From positions 1,674,001 through 1,738,000 of the forward strand of contig CP114179.1 of NCBI GenBank assembly GCA_039555135.1: 64,000 nt of DNA, in the 5' to 3' direction. Positions 1 to 8,844 of the stretch are shown here, piece after piece. Made by a program: the position numbers and the translations under genes. The notes below the pieces were generated by a model. It was given only the letters and a program-made list of their open reading frames with translations, was not told the DNA's origin and did no database searches. Source of the stretch: Phycisphaeraceae bacterium D3-23 (GTDB taxonomy: Bacteria > Planctomycetota > Phycisphaerae > Phycisphaerales > Phycisphaeraceae). Position 1 is the first letter of the stretch. Each line of letters starts with the position of its first letter.

Positions 1-1774
1 CGTTGTTCGAGATCGTCTTCGTGTCGTAAATTTCAACACCGCCGATCTCGACGAACCGGTCCGGGTGCTTGGGGTCGCCCGAGGCGTCCTGCATCCCGGC
101 GTAGTTATAGTCCTGGCCGGTGTTCTCGGTCTCGGTCTCGACAAACGTGACGCCGATGAACCGACAGTTGATAAACAGCGCGTTGGTCCCGCGCGGGATC
201 GTCACGTTGCGGAACGTCATGTTCTCGTACACCGGGCGGTCGTAGTAGTCGTACGGGTACGCCGAGCCGAACGGCACTTCCTCGCGGAGCGTCGCGCCCA
301 GCGGCTGAGGCGTCGATGTGTCGCCCGGGTCGTGGTTGGCGGCTTCGGCCACGGCCTGGGTCAGGAAGTCGCCCGTCGCCATCGCACGGAACGAGTCCAC
401 GCTGAACTGGCTGGGGTCCAGGTCGTACTGGTCGTTCTCGGTCGAGTCGAACGTCACCGGCGTCTGGTTGTGCCCCGGCACGATCGGGCCCTGCAAAAAG
501 TCCTGGTAGGCACCGCCCGCGGCGCCGCTGTTCCAGCCCGCCGCGTCCGTCGAGATCTGTACCTCGCCACGGATCTTCGCGTAACGGTCGAACTCGTCGA
601 TCAGCCCGTCGCCATAGCCCGCCCGGCTCGGATCGCCAAACGTATCGATCAAGTCCAACAGCTGCTGAGCCGCGAGCGTCGTCATGGACGATTCGAGCTC
701 GCTCTGCGAGATCTGGCCCGGGCTGGAGCTGGTATCGAAGTGCGCAAGGAAGAAGTCGTACTCGTCGATGTAGCCGTCACTGTTGACGTCGTAGGTCTCG
801 GGGTTGGTGTAGTCGGCGACCTCGGTCGAGTTGTAGATGCTCAGGCGGTTGTCGCCGTTCTGGTCGTCCGCGATAATCGAGCCCATGAGCGCATCGAGCT
901 GCGCATCGAGCGCGGTGTCGAGCCCGCGGAAGTCGGACATGACCTGGATCGGGTGGCCGTTGGTCAGGTCCGTATCTTCAAACACGGTGCCGACCCGGCC
1001 TTCGATCAGGACGTTCTGGCCGATCATGACCCGGCTGCGCGAGAGCACGGCGTAATTGATCCGGCGGGTCACCTGGAAGTCCATCGAGATCGAGCGGTAC
1101 ACGCGGTTGCCGACCGCGCCGTCGTAGGCCGTGACGGTCACACGGACAAAGCGCGCGTCGAGCGGGGTCGTCGAGCCGACCCCCATGTCGCCGTAGGGCG
1201 GGCGGTCGTAGTAGTCGCTGTCGTAGTCCTCGCCGGCGATCGGGTGCGGCGTAAACGTCGCGGTGAACGAGGGCTCGTTGGGGCCCACCGCGATCGGGCC
1301 GACGTGCACCACGCCGTCCGAGTCGATGTACGGCTCCTGCTGGTTGTGGAACTCGCCGCCCAGCGACGTCACCAGCACGTCGGCGACCTCGTCCCAGATC
1401 GCGTCGGCGTGGCCCAGCAGCACGTTGGTCGGCATGCCGGTCGTGTCGCCCGACAGGTCGGACGTCGTCAGCGTCGAGATGTACGACGAGTCGCTGGGGT
1501 CATAGATCGCGCCCGAGCGGGTGTAAACCACCGAAGCGGCGTCGGCCAGGCGGAAGATCATCAGCCGCATCCCCGTCTCGGACGCGGCCTGCGAGCGGTT
1601 GACCTTGATGTGCGTGTCGGCGGTGTGCAGGTTGCCCTGCGAAACGATCGCCATCGCCGCCGCCAGCGAGCCGAAGATCACCAGGAACATCATCGCCAAC
1701 AACGCCGCCGCCCCGCGCTCACGCAAGGCCAGAGGCGATGTCTGATGTGCGATGTTCGATCGGTTCCGTTTCAT
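1..1774 (-). CDS. PilX-like pilus/pseudopilus assembly protein (3' end outside window)
   Basis: Only the first 591 codons are present; the frame stays open to the window edge. The ATG at 1774 follows a GGAG box about nine bases upstream. A short basic head (MKRNRSN) precedes one hydrophobic segment at about residues 22-45 (RGAAALLAMMFLVIFG), the layout of PilX-type minor pilin components, although no clear G/F prepilin cleavage site is visible. The rest looks extracytoplasmic. Around residue 328 the stretch DVNSDGYIDEYD matches a calcium-binding EF-hand/dockerin loop. It lies 51 bases after a prepilin gene and ends the pilT-pilC-pilin series, so a role in pilus or type II-like secretion is inferred. 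The family assignment rests on architecture and context rather than on a diagnostic motif. Confidence 0.6.
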   Translation of the reverse strand, partial: MKRNRSNIAHQTSPLALRERGAAALLAMMFLVIFGSLAAAMAIVSQGNLHTADTHIKVNRSQAASETGMRLMIFRLADAASVVYTRSGAIYDPSDSSYISTLTTSDLSGDTTGMPTNVLLGHADAIWDEVADVLVTSLGGEFHNQQEPYIDSDGVVHVGPIAVGPNEPSFTATFTPHPIAGEDYDSDYYDRPPYGDMGVGSTTPLDARFVRVTVTAYDGAVGNRVYRSISMDFQVTRRINYAVLSRSRVMIGQNVLIEGRVGTVFEDTDLTNGHPIQVMSDFRGLDTALDAQLDALMGSIIADDQNGDNRLSIYNSTEVADYTNPETYDVNSDGYIDEYDFFLAHFDTSSSPGQISQSELESSMTTLAAQQLLDLIDTFGDPSRAGYGDGLIDEFDRYAKIRGEVQISTDAAGWNSGAAGGAYQDFLQGPIVPGHNQTPVTFDSTENDQYDLDPSQFSVDSFRAMATGDFLTQAVAEAANHDPGDTSTPQPLGATLREEVPFGSAYPYDYYDRPVYENMTFRNVTIPRGTNALFINCRFIGVTFVETETENTGQDYNYAGMQDASGDPKHPDRFVEIGGVEIYDTKTISNN

Positions 1775-1825
1775 CTTTATCTTCTCCACGCCTCTCCTGC
1801 GTTCTAATCGCTGATTGCTGTCAAC

Positions 1826-2419
1826 TCACCGATCGGTCACGATCCACGTCAGCCGGGTGATCGGCTCACGCACCGCTTTGGCCGGCGGCTGATAAAACAC
1901 ATCCACCGTCACCCGCATCACGTCCGTCGAGCCCATCGGCTGCGAGAACGCGGCGTCGATGTAGTCCGGCAGCACGCTCTCGACCGTGACCCGCTGGGTC
2001 CAGCCGTCGAGGTCATCGATCTCGCCGCGCAGCGCATTAATCGGCGGGCTGAACTCCGTGCCCGCACCGGCACCCGAAGTCACGACGCCCGCGAAGTCGT
2101 CGAGGTCGTCGAACGCGACCACCGAGGCCTCGTCTGCCTCGGGCCCGTAGCTCGTCTCGCCGGTGATCGGGTCGTGCAGCGGCAGCCCGAGCGTGAGCTC
2201 GCGCATCTCGTTAGCCAGGAGCATCGCGGTCGTCGTCCGCGTCGCCCAGTTGTTCTTCATGTGGTAGGCCTGCTGCGCGGAGATAATCGCCAGCACGCCC
2301 GTCCCGACGATCACCGTCGTCAGCGCCGCCTCGATCAGCGTAAAGCCGGCGGCGCGGCGGCCGCGCGATGGCGGATGGCGGATGGCGGATGGCGGATTGT
2401 TGCGTGTCCTGACCGTCAT
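1826..2419 (-). CDS. prepilin-type (PilV/GspI-like) minor pseudopilin
   Basis: This 197-residue protein carries the class III signal AAG|FTLIEAALTTVIVGTGVL, with Glu at +5 of the cleaved protein and a hydrophobic helix at about residues 26-46, so it should be processed by a prepilin peptidase and inserted in the inner membrane. The leader before the cleavage site is about 25 residues, long for this class, and part of it (PPSAIRHPPS) is encoded by tandem copies of a 7-base unit. The remainder looks like a globular pilin head. It lies downstream of pilC and upstream of the PilX-like gene on the same strand. No good Shine-Dalgarno box precedes the ATG at 2419. Confidence 0.8.
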   Translation of the reverse strand: MTVRTRNNPPSAIRHPPSRGRRAAGFTLIEAALTTVIVGTGVLAIISAQQAYHMKNNWATRTTTAMLLANEMRELTLGLPLHDPITGETSYGPEADEASVVAFDDLDDFAGVVTSGAGAGTEFSPPINALRGEIDDLDGWTQRVTVESVLPDYIDAAFSQPMGSTDVMRVTVDVFYQPPAKAVREPITRLTWIVTDR

Positions 2420-2553
2420 ATCTAAAACCTACGATTCAAATGTCGGAGCACATAGCTGCCGATCGGATTTTTCTCAACTGCGAACCTTGCAACCGGCACA
2501 ACCGTTGTGGGCGTGATCCATCCGCCATCGCCCATCCGCAATCCGCCATCACT
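2367..2553. repeat. GGATGGC heptamer repeats in opposite orientations
   Basis: Positions 2367-2399 hold about four tandem copies of the heptamer GGATGGC. They lie inside the start of the prepilin gene. A related block in the opposite orientation (CCATCCGCCATCGCCCATCC and following bases) lies at 2518-2553, spanning the end of pilC. The two blocks could pair in RNA across the 129-base pilC-prepilin gap. This is a simple low-complexity repeat and not a CRISPR. Confidence 0.6.
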
Positions 2554-3778
2554 TCACCAGCGTCGACAGCTTGAAGATCGGCAGGATGATCGCCATCGCG
2601 ATGAAGCCGACGATCGTACCCATGCACACAATCATGATGGGCTCGATCATGCTCGTCACGACCTTGATCGCTTCGCGGAGCTGCTTGGCGTAGAACGTCG
2701 ACACCTGGTCGAGCACCTCGCCCAGCTTGCCCGACTCTTCGCCCGCGCCGATCATCTGGATCACGGGCTTGGGCAGCAGCGTCGTCTTCGTGAGCGGCTG
2801 GACAATCTTCTTACCCTGCTTGACCGAGCTGTAGACGCTCCGCCACATCTGCTTGTACATCCGGTTGCCGGTAATCTCGCCCGTGATCGCGAGCGTGTCG
2901 AGCATCGGCACGCCGGCGTTGACCAGCTCGCCCATCGTCTGCAGCGACCGGCTGATGTACAGCGCGCGGAACATCCGGCTAAACACCGGCACCCGCAGCT
3001 TCAGCTGGTCGAACCACCAGCCGCCCGTCTCGGTCTTGGTCAGCATGAACAGGAAGCCCAGCTTCACGAGGAACGCGAGCAGGACCGCCCACCACCACTT
3101 GACCATGAACGCCGACAGCCCCATCAGGAACACCGTGGGCCAGGGCAGCGCGGCCTCCTTGCCCTCGAACACCGACGCGAAACGCGGCAGCACGAAGGTC
3201 AGCAGGAAGATCGTCGCGCCGACCGCGAGCGAGGCGATCACCGACGGGTAGATCATCGCGCCGATGACCATCGACCGCGTCTCGATCTCTTGCGCGAGAT
3301 ACGCCGCGATCCGGTCGAGCATCTGGCTAAACGAGCCCGACATCTCGGACGCGCGGACCATGTTGATGTAAAGAGCGCCGAACAGCTTGGGGTGTTTGGC
3401 GAGCGCTTCGGAGAAGGGCTTGCCCGACTCGACATCCTGTTTGATCTGGTAGAGGATCTTGCGGAACTTGGGGTTCTCGGCCTGCTCGGCGATGCCGTCG
3501 AGCGCCTGGCGCAGCGAGATGCCCGCGCGGACCATGACGGCCAGCTGCGTGGTGAACCCGAGCACATCCTTCTGCGACGGGCCCGACGAGACGTTGAGGG
3601 CTTTGAGCGTCTCGCCGAACGAACGCGAGCCGCCCGCGCTGCGCATCGGCGTGAGCTGCAGGACGGTGTTGCCCTGGTTGCGCAGCTGCTGCGCGGCGTT
3701 GAGCGCGTTCTCGGCCGCGATAGTCCCGACCGAGACCTCGCCTCCACCGGTGCGCATTTGGTAACGATAGGTTGGCAT
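2549..3778 (-). CDS. pilC: type II secretion/type IV pilus inner-membrane platform protein (PilC/GspF family)
   Basis: This 409-residue protein begins MPTYRYQMRTGGGEVSVGTI, typical of PilC/GspF. I chose the ATG at 3778 because a GGAGAG box precedes it and the family starts here; an upstream in-frame codon would add eight residues. Two repeats of the T2SSF domain are visible, at about residues 65-190 and 270-395. Each is followed by membrane segments (YPSVIASLAVGATIFLLTF; MIVCMGTIVGFIAMAII). The protein forms the cytoplasmic membrane platform that couples the PilT/PilB motors to pilin assembly. It sits 101 bases downstream of pilT. No extension motor (pilB) is visible in this window. Confidence 0.9.
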   Translation of the reverse strand: MPTYRYQMRTGGGEVSVGTIAAENALNAAQQLRNQGNTVLQLTPMRSAGGSRSFGETLKALNVSSGPSQKDVLGFTTQLAVMVRAGISLRQALDGIAEQAENPKFRKILYQIKQDVESGKPFSEALAKHPKLFGALYINMVRASEMSGSFSQMLDRIAAYLAQEIETRSMVIGAMIYPSVIASLAVGATIFLLTFVLPRFASVFEGKEAALPWPTVFLMGLSAFMVKWWWAVLLAFLVKLGFLFMLTKTETGGWWFDQLKLRVPVFSRMFRALYISRSLQTMGELVNAGVPMLDTLAITGEITGNRMYKQMWRSVYSSVKQGKKIVQPLTKTTLLPKPVIQMIGAGEESGKLGEVLDQVSTFYAKQLREAIKVVTSMIEPIMIVCMGTIVGFIAMAIILPIFKLSTLVK

Positions 3779-3879
3779 TCCACTCTCCGTTGGCCGGGGC
3801 ACTCCCCGCCGGTCTTCCCTGGTTCTGTCTTTGTCTTCTTGTCCAGCGATACCGAGCTAAGCCGCAAGCGGCCGAGCCG

Positions 3880-4935
3880 TTACGCCGCCAACGCACGCTC
3901 GAGTTTCTCGGGGTACGCCGCCTGCGCGATCGCGTCTTCCTTGCTGATCATCCCGTTGAAGAACAGCTCGGCGATCGCGTTGTCCAGCGAGTTCATCCCC
4001 AGCTGCCGGCTGGTCTCGATCACGTTGGGGATCTCGAACGCGCGGTCCTCGCGGATCAGGTTCCGCACGGCCGGGGTACACAGCATCACCTCGACCGCGG
4101 GGACCATGCCCTTCTGGTCGATGCGCTTGAACAGGGTCTGCGAGATCACCGCCTGCAGGGTGTTGGCCAGCATCGAACGGATCTGGTTCTGCTGGTCGGC
4201 GGGGTACATATCGATAATACGTTCGACGGTGTGCGACGCGTTGACGGTGTGCAGCGTGCTGAACACGAGGTGGCCCGTCTCGGCCGCAGTGATCGCGGCG
4301 GCGGTGGTCTCGAGGTCGCGCATCTCGCCGACGAGGATGATGTCCGGGTCCTGACGCAGCACGTGCCGGAGGCCCGACGCGAACGACGGCGTGTCCATGC
4401 CCAGCTCGCGTTGTTCGATGACGCACTTCTCGGATTCGAGCGTGTACTCGACGGGGTCTTCGAGCGTGATGATGTGCTTGCGGTAGCGCTTGTTCATCGC
4501 GTCGATCATCGCCGCGAGGGTGGTCGTCTTACCCGAGCCGGTGTCGCCCGTGACGAGCACGAGCCCGCGGGGCAGGTAGGTCAGCCGTGAGATGACTTCG
4601 GGGAGGTTGAGCGCGCCCAACGGCGGGATTTCTGTTTTGATCGTACGCAGCGAGATGCCGACGCTGTTGCGCTGCATGTGCGCGTTGACACGGTAGCGGC
4701 CCAGCCCGGGGATCTCGTACGAGAAGTCGGCGTCCTTGATCTTCTCGAAGACCTTGATGTGGTCGTCGCCCGCCATCTGCTTGAGGAAACGCATCGCGCC
4801 GTCGGGCGAGATGACGGGGAAGTCGAGCGGGGTCATGTGCGTGTGGATGCGCGCCATCGGCGGGTGGCCGGACACCAGGTGGATGTCGGAGGCGTCCATC
4901 TGCTGCGCGGTCTGGAGAATCTGTTGGAGTTCCAT
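3880..4935 (-). CDS. pilT: type IV pilus twitching motility ATPase PilT
   Basis: This is a 351-residue secretion-superfamily ATPase that powers pilus retraction. Walker A is GDTGSGKT at residues 130-137. It is followed by an Asp box (TLEDPVEY), Walker B (DPDIILVGEMRD), a His box (HLVFSTLHT), and the PilT-specific C-terminal AVRNLIRE motif (AIRNLIRE in most homologues). The length matches PilT/PilU (about 345-380). It is the first gene of the minus-strand pilus cluster. Confidence 0.93.
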   Translation of the reverse strand: MELQQILQTAQQMDASDIHLVSGHPPMARIHTHMTPLDFPVISPDGAMRFLKQMAGDDHIKVFEKIKDADFSYEIPGLGRYRVNAHMQRNSVGISLRTIKTEIPPLGALNLPEVISRLTYLPRGLVLVTGDTGSGKTTTLAAMIDAMNKRYRKHIITLEDPVEYTLESEKCVIEQRELGMDTPSFASGLRHVLRQDPDIILVGEMRDLETTAAAITAAETGHLVFSTLHTVNASHTVERIIDMYPADQQNQIRSMLANTLQAVISQTLFKRIDQKGMVPAVEVMLCTPAVRNLIREDRAFEIPNVIETSRQLGMNSLDNAIAELFFNGMISKEDAIAQAAYPEKLERALAA

Positions 4936-5232
4936 CGAGGGGCTCGCTCGGGGGTGGTCGGGACGGTCGGCGCTCTGCCGGCTCTCGTAGTATCGGAGCG
5001 CCGCGCGGCCGAGATAAGCCGACCTGCCCCCGCAACCCCACTCCCCCGAAGCGCTCAGGCCGGAGACCCTGCGCCACCGCGCAACGCCTTACAGGCCGTA
5101 CAAAACGCACCCTGCAGCGCATGAGAAACCCGCGGGCAGGACCCGCGGGCTTCATCGTTACAACGCGTTGTTGGGTCGGGCGGTTGCCATCGACGCCCGT
5201 GCCTGTTTTATCGGCGAAGGATCGGCATTGCT
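4936..5232. other. intergenic region between PilZ gene and pilT
   Basis: About 297 bases without a convincing reading frame. It contains the terminator hairpin at 5129-5149 and presumably the pilT promoter, for which I see no good -35/-10 pair. Confidence 0.5.
5125..5149 (-). terminator. probable intrinsic terminator of the PilZ gene
   Basis: Two copies of CCCGCGGG (5129-5136 and 5142-5149) form an 8-bp stem with a 5-base loop. On the minus strand the stem is followed by TTTCTC. It lies about 85 bases past the PilZ stop codon and before pilT. Confidence 0.6.
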
Positions 5233-5688
5233 TTAGGCCGCGCCGACAAACAAGCTCACATCGACGGGCTCATCGAATCGGACGCCGATCTCGTAGCCCT
5301 CAATATCCTCGTCGAAGTATTCAATCTCGCTGCACCAGGCGACGACGGCCGAGAGGATGCGTCCCATCGCGCCGTCGGGCTGGAGGACGATCGTGCAGCG
5401 TGTGCCGTTGCGCAGCGGCTGGCCGTGGATAAACCGCAGGCCGCCGGCGGAGATGTCCTGGGTACGGACAACGAACGTTCCGGCCCCGTCGCCCAGGCGG
5501 AGCATGCAGCGGCAGGCGTAGTCGCTGCGTTCGTGCAGCCGTCGGCAGTCGCCGTCGCTCAGCAGCGCGGGTTGGCCGCGCTGCACGCGTTCGAGGATCG
5601 CCAGCCACTGCTGGTCCGAGACCCACAGACGGGTGCTGTCGGTCTGCGCCCGGGGCGGCGCCATGTCTTCGTCGTAGCGGTAAATCAA
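5233..5688 (-). CDS. PilZ domain protein
   Basis: This is a 151-residue cytoplasmic protein with one PilZ domain at about residues 50-145. The N-terminal part carries ERSDYACR (a weak form of the RxxxR motif) and then TQDISAGGLRF (the D/NxSxxG motif). Together these contact cyclic di-GMP in the family, so it is probably a c-di-GMP effector. The start is TTG at 5688, chosen because AAGGAG sits six bases upstream; an ATG 24 bases downstream has no such box. The PilT/PilC genes downstream suggest a link to surface motility. Because the RxxxR motif is imperfect, c-di-GMP binding is likely but not certain. Confidence 0.82.
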   Translation of the reverse strand: MIYRYDEDMAPPRAQTDSTRLWVSDQQWLAILERVQRGQPALLSDGDCRRLHERSDYACRCMLRLGDGAGTFVVRTQDISAGGLRFIHGQPLRNGTRCTIVLQPDGAMGRILSAVVAWCSEIEYFDEDIEGYEIGVRFDEPVDVSLFVGAA

Positions 5689-6037
5689 GGCCGACTCCTT
5701 CGCCCTATAAAAGCGGGGTCCGGCGGGTTGATCGGGCCGAAACGCGCGCGGATGAACACCGGGCGGCCGGGTTTTCGGACACGTGCGCTAAGCGGTACGG
5801 TTGTAGGGATCGCGACTGATCGGCAAGCCGCTTGTGGCTCAGCGTAATCGCGCTAATGGGCCGTCGCGTTTTGTTCGGGATAGCCGCGCCAAGCCGCAAG
5901 CGGCTGAAGACGTGTGCGAGGAATCAACGAGCCGCCACCGTCAGGGAGCGGGCGGGCAGACCTGGGAGTCGCCCCGCTCCCTGACGGTCGCGGCCCGTTA
6001 TTTTCGGCTTCCCACACACGTTCAAAGGGAGAGACCG
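5689..6037. other. intergenic region with palindromic repeats
   Basis: No gene is seen. The right half (5829-6000) is made of two dispersed palindromic repeats, described separately. The left end holds the Shine-Dalgarno box of the PilZ gene and a TATAGG sequence that could be its -10. Confidence 0.5.
5829..6000. repeat. composite palindromic repeat, copy 1
   Basis: AAGCCGCTTGTGGCTCAGCG (from 5828) and AGCCGCAAGCGGCT (5891-5904) are followed by a long inverted repeat at 5929-6000. Its arms begin GAGCCGCCACCGTCAGGGAG and end CTCCCTGACGGTCGCGGCCC. The same elements recur together at 56823-56975, next to the methyltransferase and rplU genes. It lies between the PilZ gene and the 3' end of an exported-protein gene and may act as a terminator. 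Confidence 0.7.
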
Positions 6038-7573
6038 CTACTCGACGGGCTCGCGGACTTCGATCGAGCGGAAGACGTAGCGCCCGTCGCAGCGCACGGC
6101 GATCGCGTTGCCGTGGCGGTCCGAGGGCACGAACGCCTCGTCGACCTCGAGGTCTTCGATATCGCCGGACCATCGGATGCAGGCCTCGCCGTCGACATAC
6201 CCGACGACGCTCGCTCGGCCGTTGCGGAGCACGCGGACCTCGATGCCGAGCTCGACCTCCCGGCCGCGCGTCAGCATGAAGCGTTCTTCCTCGGTTTCCT
6301 CGACGCCGTCGATCTGGATGCGTGTGTGGTCCCAGCGTGAGTATTGATAGACCGCGCCGCTTGCTTCGCCCAGCGGAAGGTAGAAGATGATGCCATCTTC
6401 GCCGCGGTCGAAGCGCACGCGGATGCGGATGTCGTAGTTGCCCTCGGGCTGGAAGGGGATGACGAAGCCGCTGTTGGCGACGGCGATCTGGCCGTTGCGG
6501 ACGGTCGGCGTGTCCAGGATCGCGTGGCGCTGCGGGTTGATCTGTTCGAGGATGCTTCGCCACTCGCCGCGCGTCAGTCGTTCAGCTGCTTCGTGGATCG
6601 CGTCGAGACGTTCCTGCGCATCGTCGCGCCGCTTGCTGACCCAGGTAAACAGCGCGTCCTGCCTCGGGTACGCATCCAGGAACCGGTCGTAGTAGCGGGC
6701 TGCTTCGGCCAGCAGGTGCTCGCTCATCTCGCGCTCCTGGTCCGCCAGGCCGACGTACCAGTCCGCGACCCGCAGCGCGTCGGCGGGCGACGCGGCGGCC
6801 GGGCCCACCGCGCTCATCCGCACGGCGTCGATCAGGTCCGGGTCCTGCGTCATCCCCACGACCTGGGCCGCGGCCGACAAGTCTCGGCGGTGCAGCACGT
6901 AGAGCATGGTCAGCTCGCGGGCCGCGCTGGTGTTTCGGTCGTTCACCTCGAGCGCGCTGTGAAGCACGCGCATCCGGCTCACGATCTGCGCGACGGCGTT
7001 GATCCGCTCCATGTTCGCTTCGAGCATTTCCTCCAGTGGCGAACGCACCGAACGCGCGATCGTCAACGCATCGCTGTATAGATCCTCCGCCGCCTCGGCG
7101 TCGCCCGACGACTCGGCGTCCTCCGCCATCTGCACCATCAACGCCAGGTAGGGCTCGGCGATCTCGGCACGGTCGGTCCGCCGGGTCTCGCGGTATGCCT
7201 CCGCATAGTAGCCCAGCAGCACATCGTCGCTGGCCATCGCCGCGCCGGGGAAGTCCTTACGCAGCTGCAGCGCCGCGTCGATCGCGGCGGCGTACGCCCC
7301 GGTCGACATGCCCAGCTCGATCCCCGTCTCGTAGATCCGCCGCTGTACGCCCGGCGAGTCGGGGACTTCCCGTGCCTTCTCGACCATCTCCGCGATCAGC
7401 ATCGCGTCGTCTTCGATATCGCGGGTCCGGCGCACGGCCGTGATCTTGTCGCGGAAGAACAGGTCCACCACGCCCTGGTCCTCGGGCGTCGTCACGTCCT
7501 GTGCGACGATCGGCGCGGCAAAAAACAGGCCGGCGGCGACGAGCGGGATCAGCAGTTGGGTCGGGGTCGGCAT
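6038..7573 (-). CDS. exported protein with helical repeats and C-terminal beta-sandwich (paralogue 1)
   Basis: I do not recognise a named family. The 511-residue protein has a signal peptide (MPTPTQLLIPLVAAGLFFAAPIVAQ). A helical, TPR-like middle covers roughly residues 30-340. The C-terminal domain of about 150 residues is beta-rich and LamG-like (FVIPFQPEGNYDIRIRVRF, then GIIFYLPLG, then YVFRSIEVREP). It shares order and several phrases with the protein at 8845-10425 (VVDLFFRDK/VGIFFDQM near the N terminus; YDIRIRVRF/YDFRMAITL and IIFYLPLG/MSLYFPIG in the sandwich), so the two are paralogues. The ATG at 7573 has AGGA upstream. It is the last gene of a three-gene minus-strand operon with a lipoprotein hydrolase between the paralogues. 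The beta-sandwich may bind carbohydrate; that is inference. Confidence 0.75.
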   Translation of the reverse strand: MPTPTQLLIPLVAAGLFFAAPIVAQDVTTPEDQGVVDLFFRDKITAVRRTRDIEDDAMLIAEMVEKAREVPDSPGVQRRIYETGIELGMSTGAYAAAIDAALQLRKDFPGAAMASDDVLLGYYAEAYRETRRTDRAEIAEPYLALMVQMAEDAESSGDAEAAEDLYSDALTIARSVRSPLEEMLEANMERINAVAQIVSRMRVLHSALEVNDRNTSAARELTMLYVLHRRDLSAAAQVVGMTQDPDLIDAVRMSAVGPAAASPADALRVADWYVGLADQEREMSEHLLAEAARYYDRFLDAYPRQDALFTWVSKRRDDAQERLDAIHEAAERLTRGEWRSILEQINPQRHAILDTPTVRNGQIAVANSGFVIPFQPEGNYDIRIRVRFDRGEDGIIFYLPLGEASGAVYQYSRWDHTRIQIDGVEETEEERFMLTRGREVELGIEVRVLRNGRASVVGYVDGEACIRWSGDIEDLEVDEAFVPSDRHGNAIAVRCDGRYVFRSIEVREPVE

Positions 7574-7601
7574 GCGCAGGGTTCCTCGGGGTCCGCGTAT
7601 C

Positions 7602-8837
7602 CTACCGCCCCGAGGCGTCGGCTTCGACCACGTCGATCTCGAGCTCAGCCGAGAACATGTATCGCCGGTCGCCGCGCTCAGCCAGGGTTTTTTGCAGCAT
7701 CGCCGCGCTGCGCTCGACTTCGCCGTGGAACACCACCTGGCCGTTGCAGACCACGGTGACGGGCTGGTCGAGGTCGAGGACGTGATCGTTCAGCCGCAGG
7801 TAGACCGTGTCGTAGCCGGTGACGTCGAGTGTGGCCGTGTTCGTCTCGCGGTCCAGCTCGGCGACGATGCGGTCGGGGCCCGTGCCGTCGAAGCTGTGGT
7901 CTTTATCGATGGCGAGGTAGTAGAACTGGTGTCGGATCGGGTTGCTGGATTCGCGTACGTCGCCGTTCTGCTCCCAGACGACGCGCTGGGGGTAGGGGTC
8001 GCGGGTGAAGCGTGCCAGCCAGCCGACGGTGGACTTGTCGTTGACGAACCGGCCCTGGCGCCAGTGCTCGATCTCGCGGAAGGTGTAGCCGCCGCGGTCG
8101 GCACTGTGCAGCGCGTAGAGTTCGTTGACGCTGACGCGGTTGAGCCCGGGCCGGTCGATCGTGTCGGGGTCGGCCTCGCCCCACTGGATGTCGATCGGGC
8201 AGTTGCGGAGGTTGGCGAGCGGCGCGCCTTCGTGGATCGCTTTTGTTGCCGACACCGCCGCCCAGCGGTCGGCGAGGATCGGCCCGAGCTGGTACACGCC
8301 GTTGCCACCCGAGCAGTAGCCGCAGAGGTAGATACGGTCGGGGTTGATATCGTCGCGCAGCAAGAGCGCGCGGACGAGCGTGTCGATGAGCCCGAACATG
8401 TGCGCTTCGTGCCAGTGGTCCCACGTGTCGCGTGCCGAGCGCGGGCAGACGTAGAGCCCCTGCACGGCCGGGTAGCGCTGCTGCTGGATCGTCCACTGCT
8501 CGTTGTTTTCGCCGACCGTGAACGCCCCGCCGCCGTGCATGGAGATGTAGACCGGGTAGCCGGCGTCGGGCATGGGGGTGTCTTCGTCCCACAGGAGCGC
8601 GACGTGGATGGGCATGATGTCGTCGCCGTGGGTGATGGCGTTATCGCCGAGCATCGTGCGGAGGCGCTGGGCTTCGTTACCCGCGACATACCGACTCCAA
8701 TACTCGCCAGCGACCGCCTCGGCAGCATCGCTTGCCAATGCATACTCACCCTCTGTGAGCTCGCGCACCTGAAGTGTCGACGAAAAGCATCCCGTCAGAA
8801 GCCAAAGTGCGGCGAGTGAAAAAACAATTCGCATCAT
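7602..8837 (-). CDS. lipoprotein alpha/beta hydrolase with Cys at the nucleophile position
   Basis: The start is ATG at 8837, seven bases after the upstream stop, with AGGA upstream. The N terminus MMRIVFSLAALWLLTGC is a lipoprotein signal with lipobox Cys17. The 411-residue protein then shows an oxyanion motif HGGG (residues 101-104), a nucleophile elbow LCGYCSGGNG with Cys175 where most esterases have Ser, and a candidate catalytic His in KDHSFDG. The GYCxGG elbow resembles dienelactone hydrolase, and the overall pattern resembles secreted PHB-depolymerase/esterase-type proteins. The substrate is unknown. It should be anchored to a membrane facing the periplasm, and lies between two paralogous exported proteins, so the three probably act together. 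The alternative reading, with Ser176 as nucleophile, fits the elbow spacing less well. Confidence 0.75.
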   Translation of the reverse strand: MMRIVFSLAALWLLTGCFSSTLQVRELTEGEYALASDAAEAVAGEYWSRYVAGNEAQRLRTMLGDNAITHGDDIMPIHVALLWDEDTPMPDAGYPVYISMHGGGAFTVGENNEQWTIQQQRYPAVQGLYVCPRSARDTWDHWHEAHMFGLIDTLVRALLLRDDINPDRIYLCGYCSGGNGVYQLGPILADRWAAVSATKAIHEGAPLANLRNCPIDIQWGEADPDTIDRPGLNRVSVNELYALHSADRGGYTFREIEHWRQGRFVNDKSTVGWLARFTRDPYPQRVVWEQNGDVRESSNPIRHQFYYLAIDKDHSFDGTGPDRIVAELDRETNTATLDVTGYDTVYLRLNDHVLDLDQPVTVVCNGQVVFHGEVERSAAMLQKTLAERGDRRYMFSAELEIDVVEADASGR

Positions 8838-8844
8838 CAAGATC

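Noticed and set aside
65-1807. Long plus-strand open frame rich in Arg, Val, His and Asp
   Set aside because: It is the antisense shadow of the PilX-like gene, whose minus-strand translation has a normal N-terminal membrane segment and calcium loop.
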